From assembly GCA_021837545.1 (NCBI GenBank), contig JAKBFR010000003.1, positions 1 to 49,688 of the forward strand: DNA of 49,688 nt, in the 5' to 3' direction. Positions within the stretch are counted from its first letter, which is position 1; every line of letters starts with the position of its first letter. The notes beneath the pieces are model-generated. The model was given only the letters and a program-made list of their open reading frames with translations, was not told the DNA's origin and made no database searches. Source of the stretch: Bacillota bacterium (GTDB lineage Bacteria > Bacillota_A > Clostridia > Clostridiales > Clostridiaceae). Shown piece after piece: positions 7,837 to 16,554 of this stretch. The position numbers were made by a program, and so were the translations under genes.

Positions 7837-8286
7837 TTATAATTCATTTTTCCTTCTATTGTCAAAAAATCTTGTTAATAACGCTGAGCATTCCTCATCG
7901 TAAATCCATTTAATATCTACAAATGAATTTAACCCCCTATTATCTAAAAGATTTATTACCGAACCACAAGCACCCATATCCTTATTAAAAGTTCCTATAT
8001 AAACTTTAGATAGTCTGCTTTGCACGATTGCACTCGCACACATGGAACACGGTTCTAATGTTACATACATTTCAGCTCCATTTAATCTCCAATTTCCAAT
8101 ATGTTTTGAAGCTTCTTTAATTGATAAGATTTCTGCATGAGCTGTACTATCATTTAAGGTTTCTTTTAAATTATGAGCTTTGCCAATAATAACGCCATTT
8201 TTTACGATCACTGCACCTACTGGAATTTCCCCTTTATTCATTGCTAAAATAGCTTCTTTTTTTGCAAATTCCATAAAATCAACCAT
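7837..8286 (-). CDS. tadA: tRNA-specific adenosine deaminase
   Basis: 149 residues, single cytidine/deoxycytidylate deaminase-fold domain of normal length. It converts A34 to inosine in the tRNA-Arg(ACG) anticodon. The zinc and catalytic motif STAHAEI gives His50 and Glu52, and LEPCSMCASA gives Cys80 and Cys83. Residues GNWRLNGAEMYVT also fit the TadA pattern. The ATG follows AATAGGAGTATTATA. tRNA-Ser lies 56 bases downstream on the same strand. Clostridial genomes often carry tadA beside tRNA-Ser. Confidence 0.95.
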   Translation of the reverse strand: MVDFMEFAKKEAILAMNKGEIPVGAVIVKNGVIIGKAHNLKETLNDSTAHAEILSIKEASKHIGNWRLNGAEMYVTLEPCSMCASAIVQSRLSKVYIGTFNKDMGACGSVINLLDNRGLNSFVDIKWIYDEECSALLTRFFDNRRKNEL

Positions 8287-8547
8287 TATTATAATACTCC
8301 TATTATCAATCTTCTTATTTAAACATATTGAATATATTACTTTTCTTGATTCCTTAACGTATATTGTAATTATAATTTATATGTTTTTTACTCATTTCGT
8401 TTGCTAACTTAGGCTTATAAAAGAAAATAGCACATCAAACTATCCAAGAAATCATTAAAGAAATACAAGTAATGTTCCTAGTTTAGTAGAACAACATCTC
8501 TTCTATTTTCATTTTACCTAATCATCCTTAGACAACTTCTTTATCTT

Positions 8548-9825
8548 TTACATATCGTTAGCAGCTTGATTTTCTTCAATATTAATAATCATCCTAACCT
8601 TTTTTATTCTGTTCTTTTCTATTTCCTCAGCAATAAATTTTATATTGTTGACTATAACTTCTTCTCGTTCTTCTGGCATTCTCCCAAGATCTTCAATCAT
8701 AAGTCCACCAACAGAATCAAATTCTTCCGAGTCTATATTAATACCTATTAAATCACTAATATCATGAAGTCTTAAACTACCTTCAACTACATATTCATTT
8801 TCCTTAATAAATTCAACGGGGTTTTTTTCTTCATCATATTCATCTTCAATTTCTCCAACTATTTCTTCTACCAAGTCTTCAATTGTTATTAATCCTACAG
8901 TTCCACCATATTCGTCTAATACAACTGCAATCTGATTTCTTGTTTTCTTCATTTCCTTAAACAATTCTATAATTTTTTTAAATTCAAATGTATAAAATGG
9001 TTCTCTTATATATTTAGAAATATTAAAATCTTTTCTTAAATTTTCAATCGTAGCAAGATCCTTAATATTTAAAACTCCGATAATATTATCTATTGTCTGA
9101 TTGTAAATTGGAATTCTCGAAAATTGTTCATTCTTAATAACATTAATGACCTCATCATAACTTGCTTCTTTATCAACTGAAATAATATCAACTCTTTGAA
9201 CCATTACATCTTTAACTTGAAGATCAACAAATTCAAATACATTAAATATCATTTCTTTTTCATCATTTTCCAAAATGCCTTCTTCTTCACTTACTCCAAC
9301 CATAGTCTTTAATTCTTCATGTGTTATAAAAGACTTTGCTTCATTCGGATCTCCACCCAAAATTCTAATAACCAATGAAGAAATAGCAGTAAATATATAA
9401 ACTAATGGTTTAAATATTATTACTATAAATTCTATGGGCCTTGCAACTCTTAAAGCAACTGCTTCTGATTTCTGCTTTGCAATAGACTTTGGAGTTATTT
9501 CTCCGAAAATAAGTACTAAAACAGTTATAATTCCAGTTGCTATTCCAACTCCACCATCACCGAAAATATTTGTTGCAAGTACTGTAGCCATTGAAGCAGC
9601 TCCAATATTCGCCACATTATTTCCAATCAAAATTGTTCCTAAAAGTCTGTTTGGATTTCTTGTAAGCTTTTCAACTAATTTAGCGCCCGGAACTTCTGCT
9701 TCTACCATATGCCTTAACCTTATTCTGCTTAAAGACATCAGTGCAGTTTCTGACATTGAAAAAAAACTAGATAATATAATTAGTATAACTAAACTAATTA
9801 TCTGCCACGTATAATTGGGGTCCAA
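8548..9825 (-). CDS. CNNM/CorC-type membrane protein (hemolysin C family)
   Basis: 425 residues. The N-terminal DUF21/CNNM domain (about 1-190) has four hydrophobic segments and the GEITPKSIAKQ motif. A pair of CBS domains spans roughly 205-335 (VKDVMVQRVDIISV..., FYTFEFKKIIELFKEMKKTRNQIAVVLDEYGGTVGLITIEDL), and a CorC/HlyC transporter-associated domain occupies 345-415. Family members are linked to Mg2+ or other divalent ion export and resistance; the historic hemolysin label is not functional evidence. The start is TTG, about 11 bases after AGGAGAG. It is transcribed toward tadA but 261 bases away, so probably separate. Confidence 0.88.
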   Translation of the reverse strand: MDPNYTWQIISLVILIILSSFFSMSETALMSLSRIRLRHMVEAEVPGAKLVEKLTRNPNRLLGTILIGNNVANIGAASMATVLATNIFGDGGVGIATGIITVLVLIFGEITPKSIAKQKSEAVALRVARPIEFIVIIFKPLVYIFTAISSLVIRILGGDPNEAKSFITHEELKTMVGVSEEEGILENDEKEMIFNVFEFVDLQVKDVMVQRVDIISVDKEASYDEVINVIKNEQFSRIPIYNQTIDNIIGVLNIKDLATIENLRKDFNISKYIREPFYTFEFKKIIELFKEMKKTRNQIAVVLDEYGGTVGLITIEDLVEEIVGEIEDEYDEEKNPVEFIKENEYVVEGSLRLHDISDLIGINIDSEEFDSVGGLMIEDLGRMPEEREEVIVNNIKFIAEEIEKNRIKKVRMIINIEENQAANDM

Positions 9826-9965
9826 AAATAATCACTCTCCTAATAATTTAAATATTTATATATTCTAATATATTATATCACACTCTAAAAAAAAGTAATA
9901 TAATTCCACTATTTTAACTTTGATTTAGTGCTACTATTGTTAAGTTAAAATCTTTCTACTACACA

Positions 9966-10015
9966 TAAAATACCTATAGGCTAAACATTTTTTCATATGT
10001 TCAGTCTATAGGTAT
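9966..10015 (-). terminator. Terminator of the small membrane protein gene
   Basis: 19-bp stem, left arm 9970-9988 (ATACCTATAGGCTAAACAT) and right arm 9997-10015, matching at 17 of 19 positions with the other two as G-U pairs. On the minus strand TTTTATG follows. Confidence 0.8.
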
Positions 10016-10070
10016 CCGTTTACTTTTAAGTTAAAAAAATAATATAGTTTTCCTTTTATTATAATTTATG

Positions 10071-10544
10071 CTAATAAGTTATCTTATGAGCATAAATTAT
10101 TTTCACTATCTTCTCTAATTCTTCATTTAATGCTAATTGTACTACTTTATTATTATTTAATTCAAAAGTATATATATTTAGCCCTTCTAAATTAGTATTA
10201 TAATATGTTATAACACCTTTCTTAAGTGCATCTTTTCTTGCTGTAAGATATACTCGTCTAACTGCATCTTTATAAATTTTTTGCGCAATTTTTCTTCGAC
10301 TTGCCTTATAAACTTTAGTTATCGTTATATCTCCATTATATAATTCATATTCATAATCAATATACATAAGATAGCTAACTAAATATAATCCTGCACATAC
10401 TATTCCAAGTGTTATTCCAATTATCATTGACCCAAAAACAGTCATTATTGCAACTACCCCAAAACTAATTGCTATGTTTTTAAACATATTACTAACTCTC
10501 TTAGGTTTATCTGATGGAATAAATTGTTCTAGAACAACCTCCAT
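10071..10544 (-). CDS. Small membrane protein of unknown function
   Basis: 157 residues from the ATG at 10544, which follows GAGAGGGG by 7 bases; a longer in-frame reading up to 10652 would run into the adjoining repeat element and is rejected. Two close hydrophobic segments (about 22-40 and 42-65) are followed by a basic soluble half with IDYEYELYNGDITITKVYKASRRK and a positively charged helix. The topology is a membrane hairpin with a cytoplasmic C-terminal domain. It may belong to one of the small clostridial DUF families, but I do not recognise it with confidence. Confidence 0.7.
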   Translation of the reverse strand: MEVVLEQFIPSDKPKRVSNMFKNIAISFGVVAIMTVFGSMIIGITLGIVCAGLYLVSYLMYIDYEYELYNGDITITKVYKASRRKIAQKIYKDAVRRVYLTARKDALKKGVITYYNTNLEGLNIYTFELNNNKVVQLALNEELEKIVKIIYAHKITY

Positions 10545-10582
10545 ATTATTACCCCTCTCTTTACCATTTGTGTTTATCTGAT

Positions 10583-10699
10583 AGCTAGCATCCGTAACAC
10601 TCCAACTTCTTAAAGTGGGAGATAACGGCTGCACGCTCCTAGATAAGTTCAACTAAGATTTAGATGGTAATCAAACCCCACCTAAATCAAGTTTCACTT
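10583..10699 (+). mobile_element. Transposon-end-like structured element, copy 1 (IS200/IS605 right-end / PATE type)
   Basis: Contains AGCTAGCATCCGTAAC (10583-10598), a hairpin CTCCAACTT-CTTA-AAGTGGGAG (10600-10621), then a 57-base block (10643-10699) that recurs at 24096-24152 with 52 of 57 identities. The block folds as GATTTAGATGG / CCACCTAAATC (10657-10667, 10678-10688). No transposase frame adjoins it. The subterminal hairpins, and the solitary occurrence beside genes, fit a non-autonomous relic of an IS200/IS605 (TnpB-type) element; identification by family is inference. Confidence 0.5.
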
Positions 10700-10786
10700 T
10701 ATATTAAATATTCTAACTTATTTAATAATAATATCAAGTATTATTATACATCTCACTCTGCTAAAAGGTATTCAGTTTTCAAAACA

Positions 10787-11500
10787 TTATTTATGTCTTC
10801 TTGCAAAATCTACAAATATAAATTTATCTGGTCGATGCCTAGATTCTGTATACTGAAATAAACTCGTATCATCTAAATAAGTGTAACTCTTCACTACTAC
10901 TACCATATCAAAGCTCTTCATCTCTAAATATTTTCTATCTTCTTCAGTTGCCGCTTGCACTGTAATTTCTTTTTTAGCATAAGCTATCTTTAACCCTAAT
11001 CCATCTTCTATATATTTATATATTGACTCTTCACATATTTCTTTCGTAATATTTTCAACATACTTCTGAGATAGATAATCCTTATCTAAAATTATTTTTT
11101 CGCCGGCTATACTTCTAGTTCTGACTATTCTCCAAACATTCTCGCCATCTTTTAACTCTAACTTTTCAGCTATTGATTCCCTTGGCTTTATGCATTCTAA
11201 TTCCTCTACATTAGTTTGTGAATTAGGTCCAAACTTATCTGCTATTTCTTTAAAACTTACAACACCTGATACTGGAAAATCAAACTTATTTATATCTAAT
11301 ACTAAAGCTCTCTTTCCCTTTTTCTTTTGTATGTATCCATTTTGTTCAAGACGTGTTAATGATTTTCTTACAGTATCTCTAGAAACCCCATATTCTTTCA
11401 TCAAATCGCCTTCTGATTCAATTGTATCGTTAACCTTATAGATTCCATTTTCTATTTTGCTTGCAATTTCATTATATATATTAAAATATTTACTAATCAT
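10787..11500 (-). CDS. treR: GntR-family trehalose operon repressor
   Basis: About 237 residues. The N-terminal winged helix (YFNIYNEIASKIENGIYKVNDTIESEGDLMKEYGVSRDTVRKSLTRLEQNGYIQKKKGKRALV) is typical GntR. The effector domain is of the UTRA/HutC type (about 85-235), as in TreR, which binds trehalose 6-phosphate. Its place at the end of the treB-treC-EIIA operon supports the name. The frame opens at 11512; the start at 11500 is preferred because GGTG lies 6 bases before that ATG. It is separated from the EIIA gene by 266 bases and may have its own promoter. Confidence 0.87.
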   Translation of the reverse strand: MISKYFNIYNEIASKIENGIYKVNDTIESEGDLMKEYGVSRDTVRKSLTRLEQNGYIQKKKGKRALVLDINKFDFPVSGVVSFKEIADKFGPNSQTNVEELECIKPRESIAEKLELKDGENVWRIVRTRSIAGEKIILDKDYLSQKYVENITKEICEESIYKYIEDGLGLKIAYAKKEITVQAATEEDRKYLEMKSFDMVVVVKSYTYLDDTSLFQYTESRHRPDKFIFVDFARRHK

Positions 11501-11766
11501 TTTCATCACCATAAATATTTTAACATACTATGCTACCATGTTGTACTAGTTAAATTAATTTGTTGTAACAATTTTATATGGTGTTCAACAAATAAAAACC
11601 ATATACTACATAAACTGAACCAATAAAAATAATCCATTAGCTTTTAAGCTATGTCTACTTAAAGAGGTACAGTTCACAAAGATATATAGCCTTTATTTTA
11701 TTTAAATTTAAGAAGTTAAGATTATCACATTACTTAAGGGATTCATAGATATGCTCTTACTTGAAA

Positions 11767-12267
11767 TTAAATAGTATATTCTAATATGGTAGTTTCTCCA
11801 GCTATAGTATCTACATTTTCCATAATTTTTATTGAAGTTAATATCTCTGGGTTTGTTATTAAAACAAGACTTATTAATGAGAATCCTTTTTCTTTTATAA
11901 AATCCGGGTTAATTTTAATTATAGGCGTTCCGGCCTTAACTTTAGTTCCTTGTTCTATTAATTTTTCAAATCCTTCTCCATTTAATGAAACAGTATCAAG
12001 CCCAATGTGAACTAAAAGTTCTATACCATTTTCTAATGTCATTGCAAAAGCATGTTTTGTACTAAGTATTAAAGTTAATTCTCCATCAGCAGGTGCAACA
12101 ATAGTATCACTAATAGGATTAATTGCTAATCCGTCTCCAGCCATCTTTTGTGCAAAAACAGGATCTGGAACTTCTGATAAAGGTATAGACTTACCAGAAA
12201 CAGGTGCTGATAATTTAAAGTTAATATTTTGAGTTTTATTTTTTTTATTTTTCAGAAATTCAAACAT
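11767..12267 (-). CDS. PTS EIIA component, glucose type (trehalose operon)
   Basis: 166 residues from the ATG at 12267, which follows CAGGAT by 6 bases; the frame extends upstream to a GTG at 12297 without a usable ribosome binding site. EIIA-Glc fold: APVSGKSIPLSEVPDPVFAQKMAGDGLAI (21-49), His72 in TKHAFAMT and the phosphorylated His87 in LLVHIGLDTVSLNGEGFE. It would pass phosphate from HPr to the IIB domain of TreB, which has no IIA domain of its own. It sits 77 bases after treC in the same operon. Confidence 0.9.
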   Translation of the reverse strand: MFEFLKNKKNKTQNINFKLSAPVSGKSIPLSEVPDPVFAQKMAGDGLAINPISDTIVAPADGELTLILSTKHAFAMTLENGIELLVHIGLDTVSLNGEGFEKLIEQGTKVKAGTPIIKINPDFIKEKGFSLISLVLITNPEILTSIKIMENVDTIAGETTILEYTI

Positions 12268-12344
12268 AATTATATCCTGATAAACAGGACAATCCACATC
12301 CTTTCTTTAATATAAACATAATATAATTATAATGTGTTTTATTA

Positions 12345-14003
12345 TTATTTCTCGATTAAATACGCTATAGATTCATAAGGTCTTAAATTAACTGCCTTAC
12401 TTAATTTTATACTATCCTTATAATTTGAAATTAATATTTCATTATTCTTATGTAAAAATCCTTCTGACAATTGTATCTCTCGGCTCTCACCATAGAAATT
12501 ATTTAATACTATAAGCATAGTATCTTCATATTCTCTAGTGTATGCAAATACCTTATCATCTTCTTCTAATATCATATTAAAATTACCATCTGAAATTACA
12601 TCATATTCTTTTCTAAGTTCTATAAGTTTTTTATAATGATAAAATACCGAATCATTATCTTTTAATGACTCTTCAACATTTATATATTTGTAAGAACTTC
12701 CTACAGGTATCCATGGAATTCCATGAGTAAATCCACAATTATCATCACTATTCCATTGAACCGGTGTTCTTGAATTATCTCTTGATTTTGATTTTAAGAT
12801 TTCTAGAATTTTTTCTTCATCTATACCTTGCTCTTTTAATATTTGATAGTAATTTTTAGATTCAACATCTCTATATTCTTCTATAGATTTAAAATCTGGA
12901 TTAGGCATACCAATTTCTTCTCCTTGGTAAATGTAAGGTGTCCCTCTCATCATATGTATACATGTAGCAAGCATTTTAGCACTTTCTTTATGGTATTTAC
13001 CACAATCTCCAAATCTAGATACGATTCTTGGTTGATCATGATTACACCAAAATAATGCATTCCATCCATTCTCTTTTTCCATTCCATATTGCCACTCTTT
13101 AAATAACGACTTTAACATTTTAAAATCAAAATCCATAAGAGTCCACTTATCACCTTTATCATAATCAACTTTTAAATGATGAAAGTTAAATACCATAGAT
13201 AATTCTTTTTCCTTTGGATTTGAGTACTTGATGCAATTATCAATTGTAGTTGAAGACATTTCCCCTACAGTCACTATATCATTATATTTTCCAAAAGTTT
13301 TTTCATTTAATTCCTTTAAATATTCATGAACTTTAGGCCCATCGGTATAAAATCTTCTTCCATCTCCCACATTGTCATCAATAAATTCTTTTGGTTTTGA
13401 TATTAGGTTTATAACATCAAATCTAAATCCTTTTACTCCTTTTTCAATCCAATAATTTACTACTTTATAAATTTCATTTCTTACCTCAATGTTCTCCCAA
13501 TTAAGATCTCCTTGAGTCTTATCAAATAGATGCAAATAATATTCGTCAAATTTATCTACATATTCCCATGCAGACCCTCCAAATTTTGATATCCAATTTG
13601 TTGGTTCCTTACCATTAATGTCTTTCTTAAAAATATAAAAATTTTTATATTTCAAATCTCCTCTCAAGGCATTTTTAAACCAATTGTGTTCAGTTGAAGT
13701 ATGATTAAAAACCATATCAAGCATTATATAAATTTGTCTTGATTCTGCTTCTTTTACAAGTTTATCAAAATCTTCAATAGCTCCAAATCTAGGATCTATA
13801 GTATAATAATTGGCTACATCATATCCATTATCAATTTGTGGAGAAATATAAAAAGGGGTCAACCATATATAATCTATTCCTAACTCTTTTAAATAATCTA
13901 GTTTTTCTATTACTCCGTTTAAATCACCAATTCCATCTCCATTTGAATCTTTAAATGATTTAGGATATACCTGATAAACAGTACTTTTTTTAAAGTTTTT
14001 CAT
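12345..14003 (-). CDS. treC: Alpha,alpha-phosphotrehalase (trehalose-6-phosphate hydrolase)
   Basis: 552 residues, GH13 TIM barrel with C-terminal beta domain. It hydrolyses trehalose 6-phosphate to glucose and glucose 6-phosphate in the cytoplasm. Visible residues: the VYQVYPKSFKDSNGDGIGDLNG start, the LDMVFNHTS region, nucleophile Asp196 in GFRFDVINLIS, acid/base Glu248 in TVGEMSS and Asp323 in WCNHDQPRI. GH13 oligo-1,6-glucosidases look similar; the PTS trehalose transporter upstream decides for TreC. ATG follows AAGGAGGAAAAACAGT. The gene lies 74 bases after treB. Confidence 0.93.
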   Translation of the reverse strand: MKNFKKSTVYQVYPKSFKDSNGDGIGDLNGVIEKLDYLKELGIDYIWLTPFYISPQIDNGYDVANYYTIDPRFGAIEDFDKLVKEAESRQIYIMLDMVFNHTSTEHNWFKNALRGDLKYKNFYIFKKDINGKEPTNWISKFGGSAWEYVDKFDEYYLHLFDKTQGDLNWENIEVRNEIYKVVNYWIEKGVKGFRFDVINLISKPKEFIDDNVGDGRRFYTDGPKVHEYLKELNEKTFGKYNDIVTVGEMSSTTIDNCIKYSNPKEKELSMVFNFHHLKVDYDKGDKWTLMDFDFKMLKSLFKEWQYGMEKENGWNALFWCNHDQPRIVSRFGDCGKYHKESAKMLATCIHMMRGTPYIYQGEEIGMPNPDFKSIEEYRDVESKNYYQILKEQGIDEEKILEILKSKSRDNSRTPVQWNSDDNCGFTHGIPWIPVGSSYKYINVEESLKDNDSVFYHYKKLIELRKEYDVISDGNFNMILEEDDKVFAYTREYEDTMLIVLNNFYGESREIQLSEGFLHKNNEILISNYKDSIKLSKAVNLRPYESIAYLIEK

Positions 14004-14077
14004 ACTGTTTTTCCTCCTTATATTTTTTTAAGGAACGAGGCTAGCATGCCCCATTCCTATTTTTGAATTTTTAAATT

Positions 14078-15487
14078 TTATAAATCTAATTTTTTTCTTC
14101 CTACAATTACAGTTAAAACAAATGGTACCACTATTGCTATTAACATTGCAAAGGCAAACTTTAGCATATGTTGTGGTTGTATTGATAATATTCCTGGAAG
14201 TCCACCAACACCAATAGAATTTGCCATTACGCCACTTGCAACAGATGCTATTGCTGCTATTGCAGATCCTATCATTCCACAAAGGAATGGGAATCTATAC
14301 TTTATATTTATTCCGAACATTGCTGGTTCTGTTACACCTAAATAAGCTGATATACAAGCTGGTATAGATACTTGTTTTTCTTCTTCATTATGTTTTTGTA
14401 AGAAAATCATAGCTAAAACAGCTGAACCTTGAGCAATGTTAGATAATGCAATCATTGGCCATAATGGTGTTCCACCTAATTCAGCCATTAATTGAAGATC
14501 TATTGCATTTGTCATATGATGTAATCCTGTAATAACTAATGGTGCATACAAGAATCCAAATATACCGGCAAATATACTTCCAAATGATGATGTTAATCCA
14601 CCATATACTACTGCTGAAACAGCTGATCCAATAGCCCAGCCTATAGGTCCAAGTACTGTGTGTGCTATTAATACTGCTGGTACTAAGGCAAAAAATGGTA
14701 CTATTATCATTGATATTGCATCAGGTGATATTTTTCTCATACCTTTTTCAAGATAAACTAAAACGAATCCTGCGAGTATTGCTGGTATAACTTGTGCTTG
14801 ATAACCTATCATATTAACCTTAGCGAATCCAAAATCCCAAAATGGAATTTTATCTGCTCCTGCAACAGCATAAGCATTTAAAAGCTGTGGTGATACTAGC
14901 GTAATACCTAAAACTATACCAAGAATTTGAGTAGTTCCCATTTTCTTAGTTATTGACCATGTGATTCCTACAGGTAAGAAGTGGAATACAGCTTCACCAA
15001 TTAACCATAAAAAGGCATGTGTCCCAGCCCAAAATTGTGATATTTCTACTAAACTCTTTGTCCCATTTTCAAACATTTTTATATCGCCAATAACATTTCT
15101 AAAACCTAAAATTAGTCCTCCAACTATGATAGCTGGTATTAATGGTGCAAATATTTCTGCTATATTTGCCATAGCTCTTTGAAGCATGCTCATATTTGAT
15201 TTAGCAGCCTGTTTAACATTTTCTTTGCTTACTCCATCAATTCCAGCAACTTGTGTGAATTCATTATAAAATGTAGATACATCGTTTCCAATTATGACTT
15301 GAAATTGTCCAGCTTGAGTAAATGTACCTTTGACAGCTTTTATTTTTTTAATTTTTTCTTCATCTGCAATTGATGTATCATTTAATACAAACCTCATTCT
15401 TGTAGCACAATGTGATACAGCTCCTATGTTTTCCTTGCCTCCTATATACTCCAATAACTCTTTTGTTTCATTTTTATATTTTGCCAT
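14078..15487 (-). CDS. treB: PTS trehalose-specific EIIBC component
   Basis: 469 residues. The IIB domain (1-85) carries the phosphorylated Cys27 in GAVSHCATRMRFVL. The IIC domain (about 105-465) has roughly ten membrane segments and the motif GVTEPAMFGIN typical of the glucose/sucrose superfamily. It imports trehalose as trehalose 6-phosphate. There is no IIA domain; the separate EIIA two genes downstream fits. ATG follows GGGGGAGAGGGAGAA. First gene of the operon, under a promoter with two palindromic operators. Confidence 0.93.
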   Translation of the reverse strand: MAKYKNETKELLEYIGGKENIGAVSHCATRMRFVLNDTSIADEEKIKKIKAVKGTFTQAGQFQVIIGNDVSTFYNEFTQVAGIDGVSKENVKQAAKSNMSMLQRAMANIAEIFAPLIPAIIVGGLILGFRNVIGDIKMFENGTKSLVEISQFWAGTHAFLWLIGEAVFHFLPVGITWSITKKMGTTQILGIVLGITLVSPQLLNAYAVAGADKIPFWDFGFAKVNMIGYQAQVIPAILAGFVLVYLEKGMRKISPDAISMIIVPFFALVPAVLIAHTVLGPIGWAIGSAVSAVVYGGLTSSFGSIFAGIFGFLYAPLVITGLHHMTNAIDLQLMAELGGTPLWPMIALSNIAQGSAVLAMIFLQKHNEEEKQVSIPACISAYLGVTEPAMFGINIKYRFPFLCGMIGSAIAAIASVASGVMANSIGVGGLPGILSIQPQHMLKFAFAMLIAIVVPFVLTVIVGRKKLDL

Positions 15488-15504
15488 TTCTCCCTCTCCC
15501 CCTT

Positions 15505-15524
15505 AAACATATACGTATATGTTT
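15505..15524. promoter_or_regulatory. treO1: TreR operator 1
   Basis: Perfect 20-bp palindrome AAACATATACGTATATGTTT located around the predicted transcript start and just before the treB ribosome binding site. It resembles the A/T-rich palindromes bound by GntR/TreR proteins; assignment to TreR is by operon context. Confidence 0.75.
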
Positions 15525-15536
15525 GTTTATATTTTT

Positions 15537-15565
15537 ATATTAACCTATACGTATACGTTTGTCAA
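15537..15565 (-). promoter_or_regulatory. Sigma-A promoter of the trehalose operon
   Basis: On the minus strand TTGACA (15560-15565), 17-base spacer, TAATAT (15537-15542). The whole spacer is occupied by operator 2. Confidence 0.85.
15542..15559. promoter_or_regulatory. treO2: TreR operator 2
   Basis: AACCTATACGTATACGTT, an 18-bp palindrome with one mismatched pair and the same TATACGTATA core as operator 1. It fills the space between -35 and -10, and its centre lies 36 bases from that of operator 1. Confidence 0.75.
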
Positions 15566-15583
15566 TGTTATATTTTATTAAAT

Positions 15584-15661
15584 AAAAAATAGAATTATAC
15601 CTTTATTTAGATACTACCAGATAAATTTCTCTAGTTCTCTAAATTAAGTATAATTCTATTT
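15584..15661 (-). terminator. Terminator of the uxuA-uxuB operon
   Basis: Long imperfect hairpin with arms 15587-15610 (AAATAGAATTATACCTTTAT...) and 15638-15661; on the minus strand a TTTTTTATTT tract follows. It lies between uxuB and the treB promoter and insulates the two operons. Confidence 0.75.
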
Positions 15662-15702
15662 CACTTATACAATGTGTAGCCCTATAAAGTTAAATTTTCT
15701 AT

Positions 15703-16554
15703 TTATACCCCAGAATATGCGCTAAATCCACCATCTACAGGAATTACAACGCCTGTAATAAAGCTAGCTGCTGGTTTTGAAAGTAAGAATAATAATGTTC
15801 CTATAAGTTCTTCACTTTCACCATAACGCCCCATTGGAGTACTATTTAAAATTTTATGCGTTCTCTCTTTAGGAGTACCGTCTTCATTAAATAATAAATC
15901 TTTATTTTGTTTAGTTACAAAGAATCCTGGTGCAATAGCATTTACACGGATACCTGACTTAGCAAAATGTACTGCTAGCCATTGTGTAAAGTTACTTATT
16001 GCTGCCTTAGCCCCTGAGTAAGCAGGGATTTTTGTAAGTGGAGTGAAAGCATTCATTGAAGAAATATTTAGAATGCTGGCATCATCCTTATTTAACATAT
16101 CTTGAGTAAATACTTGTGTTGGTATTAATGTTCCAAGGAAGTTTAAATTAAATACAAATTCAACACCTTTAGGATCTAAATTGAAGAATGTAGTAATGTC
16201 AGTCTTATCTATATCTCCTTCAAAATAATACTCATTAGTTGTTGTTGCTCTAGGATTATTTCCACCTGCACCATTGATTAAAATATCACAAGTTCCAAAA
16301 TCCGCAATAACTTGTGTACGTGCTGATTCTAAGCTTTCCTTATTAAGTACATCAACTGCATAAGCTTTTGCTGTATTACCTTCTTTTATAATTTCATTTG
16401 CATAACTTTGTGCACTCTCAATGTTTCTGTCTAAAAGAGCTACCTTTGCTCCACATTCAGCAATTGCTTTTGCAAACATACTGCAAAGTATTCCACCTGC
16501 TCCTGTAACAACTACTACTTTATCTTTTAAATCAATTTGAAATGGTGTTTTCAT
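15703..16554 (-). CDS. uxuB: SDR-type D-mannonate oxidoreductase (fructuronate reductase)
   Basis: 283 residues, Rossmann-fold short-chain dehydrogenase with TGAGGIL (17-23) for NAD(P) binding, the NGAGG motif (94-98), Ser165/Ser166, Tyr179 and Lys183 in AYSGAKAA, and the [13 protein letters not shown]-terminus of this family. It interconverts D-fructuronate and D-mannonate in glucuronate breakdown. The start codon overlaps the stop of uxuA by 4 bases (ATGA), showing translational coupling. Bacillus YjmF is the same type, distinct from the longer E. coli UxuB family. Confidence 0.88.
   Translation of the reverse strand: MKTPFQIDLKDKVVVVTGAGGILCSMFAKAIAECGAKVALLDRNIESAQSYANEIIKEGNTAKAYAVDVLNKESLESARTQVIADFGTCDILINGAGGNNPRATTTNEYYFEGDIDKTDITTFFNLDPKGVEFVFNLNFLGTLIPTQVFTQDMLNKDDASILNISSMNAFTPLTKIPAYSGAKAAISNFTQWLAVHFAKSGIRVNAIAPGFFVTKQNKDLLFNEDGTPKERTHKILNSTPMGRYGESEELIGTLLFLLSKPAASFITGVVIPVDGGFSAYSGV

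Noticed and set aside
10545..10652. N-terminal extension of the small membrane protein (MNLSRSVQPLSPTLRSWSVT...)
   Set aside because: It is translation of the transposon-end-like repeat. A proper ribosome binding site and ATG lie at 10544.
14028..14282. 84-codon Cys/Asn-rich frame overlapping the 3' end of treB
   Set aside because: It is a shifted-frame reading of the treB membrane region with no start signal.
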